From the NCBI GenBank assembly GCA_031256675.1, contig JAIRQC010000071.1:1-41903 (forward strand): 41,903 bases of DNA, written 5' to 3'. Positions 40,512 through 41,903 of this stretch are shown here, piece after piece (the first letter of the stretch is position 1; the number at the start of each line of letters is the position of its first letter). Made by a program: the position numbers and the translations under genes. Below the pieces are notes generated by a model, which was given only the letters and a program-made list of their open reading frames with translations, was not told the DNA's origin and did not search any database. The DNA is from Rikenellaceae bacterium. Lineage in GTDB: Bacteria; Bacteroidota; Bacteroidia; Bacteroidales; Rikenellaceae.

Positions 40512-41903
40512 TTATTCTTCACTGATTTCCACCAGTTGCTGGCGGTATGCGTCGAGGATGCGCGACTTGGAGATGAAGCCGAGATATTTGTTTCTGCGGT
40601 CGATGACGGGCAGCATCCACGCCTTCGATTGTTCGAAACTGTTCAGGATGCTCTCCATCCGCTCGTTACGGTAGATGATGTCGGGCGGCGGGATCATGTA
40701 TTTGTCCATCGTCTCGCCATATTTTTCGGACGAAAACATGTCCGAACGCAGGTCGTCCAGCTGCACTATGCCGAGCAGAACACCCTCATTATCAACCACA
40801 GGGAAGATATTGCGCCGTGCGCGGGAGATCAGGCGCACCATGTCGCCGAGCGTGGCGTCGACGGCGATCGGGTGAAAATCGGTCTCCATCAGGCTCGGCA
40901 GGTCGAGGAAAACCATCACCGACTTGTCCTTGTTGTGGGTCAGCAACTCGCCCTGTTTCTGCAACTTGCGGGTGTAGATCGAGTAGGGGTCGAAGTAGTA
41001 GCCGATGGCGAAGGCCAGCGAAGCCACCAGCATCAACGGTATAAAGAGCGTGTAACCGTTTGACAACTCGGCAATTAGAAATATCGAAGTCAGCGGCGCA
41101 TTCATCACCCCGGCCATCACTCCGGCCATGCCGACCAGCGTGAAATGGGCTATCGGCAGGTCGAGCGCGAAGAAGTGGTTGCAGACGTAAGCCATTGCGC
41201 CTCCGGCAAATGCACCCACGAAGAGCGACGGGGCAAAGGTGCCGCCTACGCCGCCCGAAGCGTTGGTGGCCGCCATAGCGATCACCTTAAAGAACAGTAT
41301 TGCAACGAGATAGATTACCACCACCCATGCCGCGTCGCGATAGGCAAAGAACATTGAGTTGTTGAACAGCGACTCAATGTTGCCGTGCATCAGATCGTCA
41401 AACGCCTCATAACCTTCACCGTACAGTGGCGGGAAGACGAAGATCAGCACGCCGAGGATCGTTCCCCCCAGTATCCACCGCTTGTACTGTTTGTCTATTT
41501 TGGCGAAAATTCCTGCTATCCAGCGGTTTATGCGCTTGAAATAGTATGACAGCAGGCCGCACGCCATGCCCAGCAGGGCATAGTATGGTAAATTTCCTAT
41601 GGCAAAAGTCTCACGAAGTTTTACTGTAAATAGCGGCTCGAATCCGGTGAGTATCAGAATTAAAGTCGTGGCAGTTACGGATGAAATAAGAAGTGAGATA
41701 ATCGCCGAAGTGGTGATGTCGAGCATCAGTATTTCGAGCACGAAGACCACCCCCGTGATCGGCGCCTTGAAGATGGCCGACAGCGCCGCCGCAACACCGC
41801 AACCGAGCAGCAGCGTCGTCTGGCGGTAGTTCATCCGCAGAGTGCGCGCAATGTTCGAGCCGATAGCCGCTCCGGTCATAACTATCGGGGCCTCAGGGCC
41901 TAC
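40512..41903 (-). CDS. CLC-family chloride channel or H+/Cl- antiporter with CBS domains (5'-truncated by window)
   Basis: The 3' 463 codons of a CLC protein; the start lies beyond 41903. The first visible residues VGPEAPIV correspond to the GxEGPxV chloride filter, with the gating glutamate in the fourth codon. The second signature, GGVGGTFAPSLFVGAFAGG, lies near residue 210 of the visible part, and at least seven further hydrophobic helices are visible. The last 125 residues form two CBS domains (from about PSLMETDFHPIAVDATLG to RKYLGFISKSRIL), which usually bind adenine nucleotides and regulate transport. Likely an inner-membrane Cl-/H+ exchanger. No frameshift is seen in the visible part. 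Confidence 0.93.
   Translation of the reverse strand, partial: VGPEAPIVMTGAAIGSNIARTLRMNYRQTTLLLGCGVAAALSAIFKAPITGVVFVLEILMLDITTSAIISLLISSVTATTLILILTGFEPLFTVKLRETFAIGNLPYYALLGMACGLLSYYFKRINRWIAGIFAKIDKQYKRWILGGTILGVLIFVFPPLYGEGYEAFDDLMHGNIESLFNNSMFFAYRDAAWVVVIYLVAILFFKVIAMAATNASGGVGGTFAPSLFVGAFAGGAMAYVCNHFFALDLPIAHFTLVGMAGVMAGVMNAPLTSIFLIAELSNGYTLFIPLMLVASLAFAIGYYFDPYSIYTRKLQKQGELLTHNKDKSVMVFLDLPSLMETDFHPIAVDATLGDMVRLISRARRNIFPVVDNEGVLLGIVQLDDLRSDMFSSEKYGETMDKYMIPPPDIIYRNERMESILNSFEQSKAWMLPVIDRRNKYLGFISKSRILDAYRQQLVEISEE

Overview
The window is about 42 kb of chromosome from a fairly GC-rich member of the Bacteroidota, most likely the Alistipes/Rikenellaceae group. The evidence is TANNTTTG-type -7 boxes ahead of several genes (with a good -33 TTTG at bamD and at the tRNA), the bamD-rpoZ-coaBC-(secreted protein)-recN order, a NagB-like/PIG-L fusion protein, and FkbM, DUF1573 and alpha-oxoamine synthase families common in this phylum. 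The genus is an inference. No plasmid, phage or ICE gene is visible.

Layout. 1-7.8 kb, minus strand: leuA, then a 1.2 kb gene-free stretch, then the operon bamD-rpoZ-coaBC-secreted protein-recN, whose fourth gene looks frameshifted. 8-11.7 kb, plus strand: a lipoprotein, an FkbM methyltransferase, a broken lipoprotein, a small membrane protein and an alpha-oxoamine synthase (serine palmitoyltransferase-like, possibly for sphingo- or sulfonolipids). 11.66-12.9 kb: a gene-free accessory stretch with a 4-repeat CRISPR array (36-nt repeats, 29-30 nt spacers) that has no cas gene in the window, flanked by short direct repeats, followed by a MITE-like element. 12.9-16.8 kb, minus strand: DUF1573 protein, NfnA-like and NfnB-like flavoproteins (candidate electron-bifurcating transhydrogenase) and a DUF2148 ferredoxin-domain protein. 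17-22.3 kb, plus strand: bioD, tRNA-Asn, alkaline phosphatase, a NagB-like/PIG-L fusion with three changed catalytic residues, and an intact nagB. 22.7-24.3 kb, minus strand: flavin reductase, pentapeptide-repeat protein and a small membrane protein.

24.5-37.8 kb is a surface polysaccharide cluster on the plus strand: UDP-glucose dehydrogenase, Wzx-like flippase, three GT4-type transferases, a Wzy-like polymerase, a GT2, three more GT4s and a WecG/TagA-type transferase. Seven of its junctions are 4-nt ATGA overlaps, so it is probably one coupled operon making a uronic-acid-containing repeat-unit polymer. An initiating phosphoglycosyltransferase and chain-length control genes are not in the window. 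The end of the cluster carries a 117-bp tandem duplication that includes the 3' end of the last GT4. 37.9-41.9 kb, minus strand: cysE, a block of 111-bp AT-rich tandem repeats, a membrane protein and a CLC channel with CBS domains that runs off the window.

The least explained material is between the genes: the orphan CRISPR array with its flanking direct repeats, the two long-period tandem repeats, a GCGAGGCCGAAA palindromic motif that recurs at gene 3' ends, and several strand-biased degenerate short repeats.
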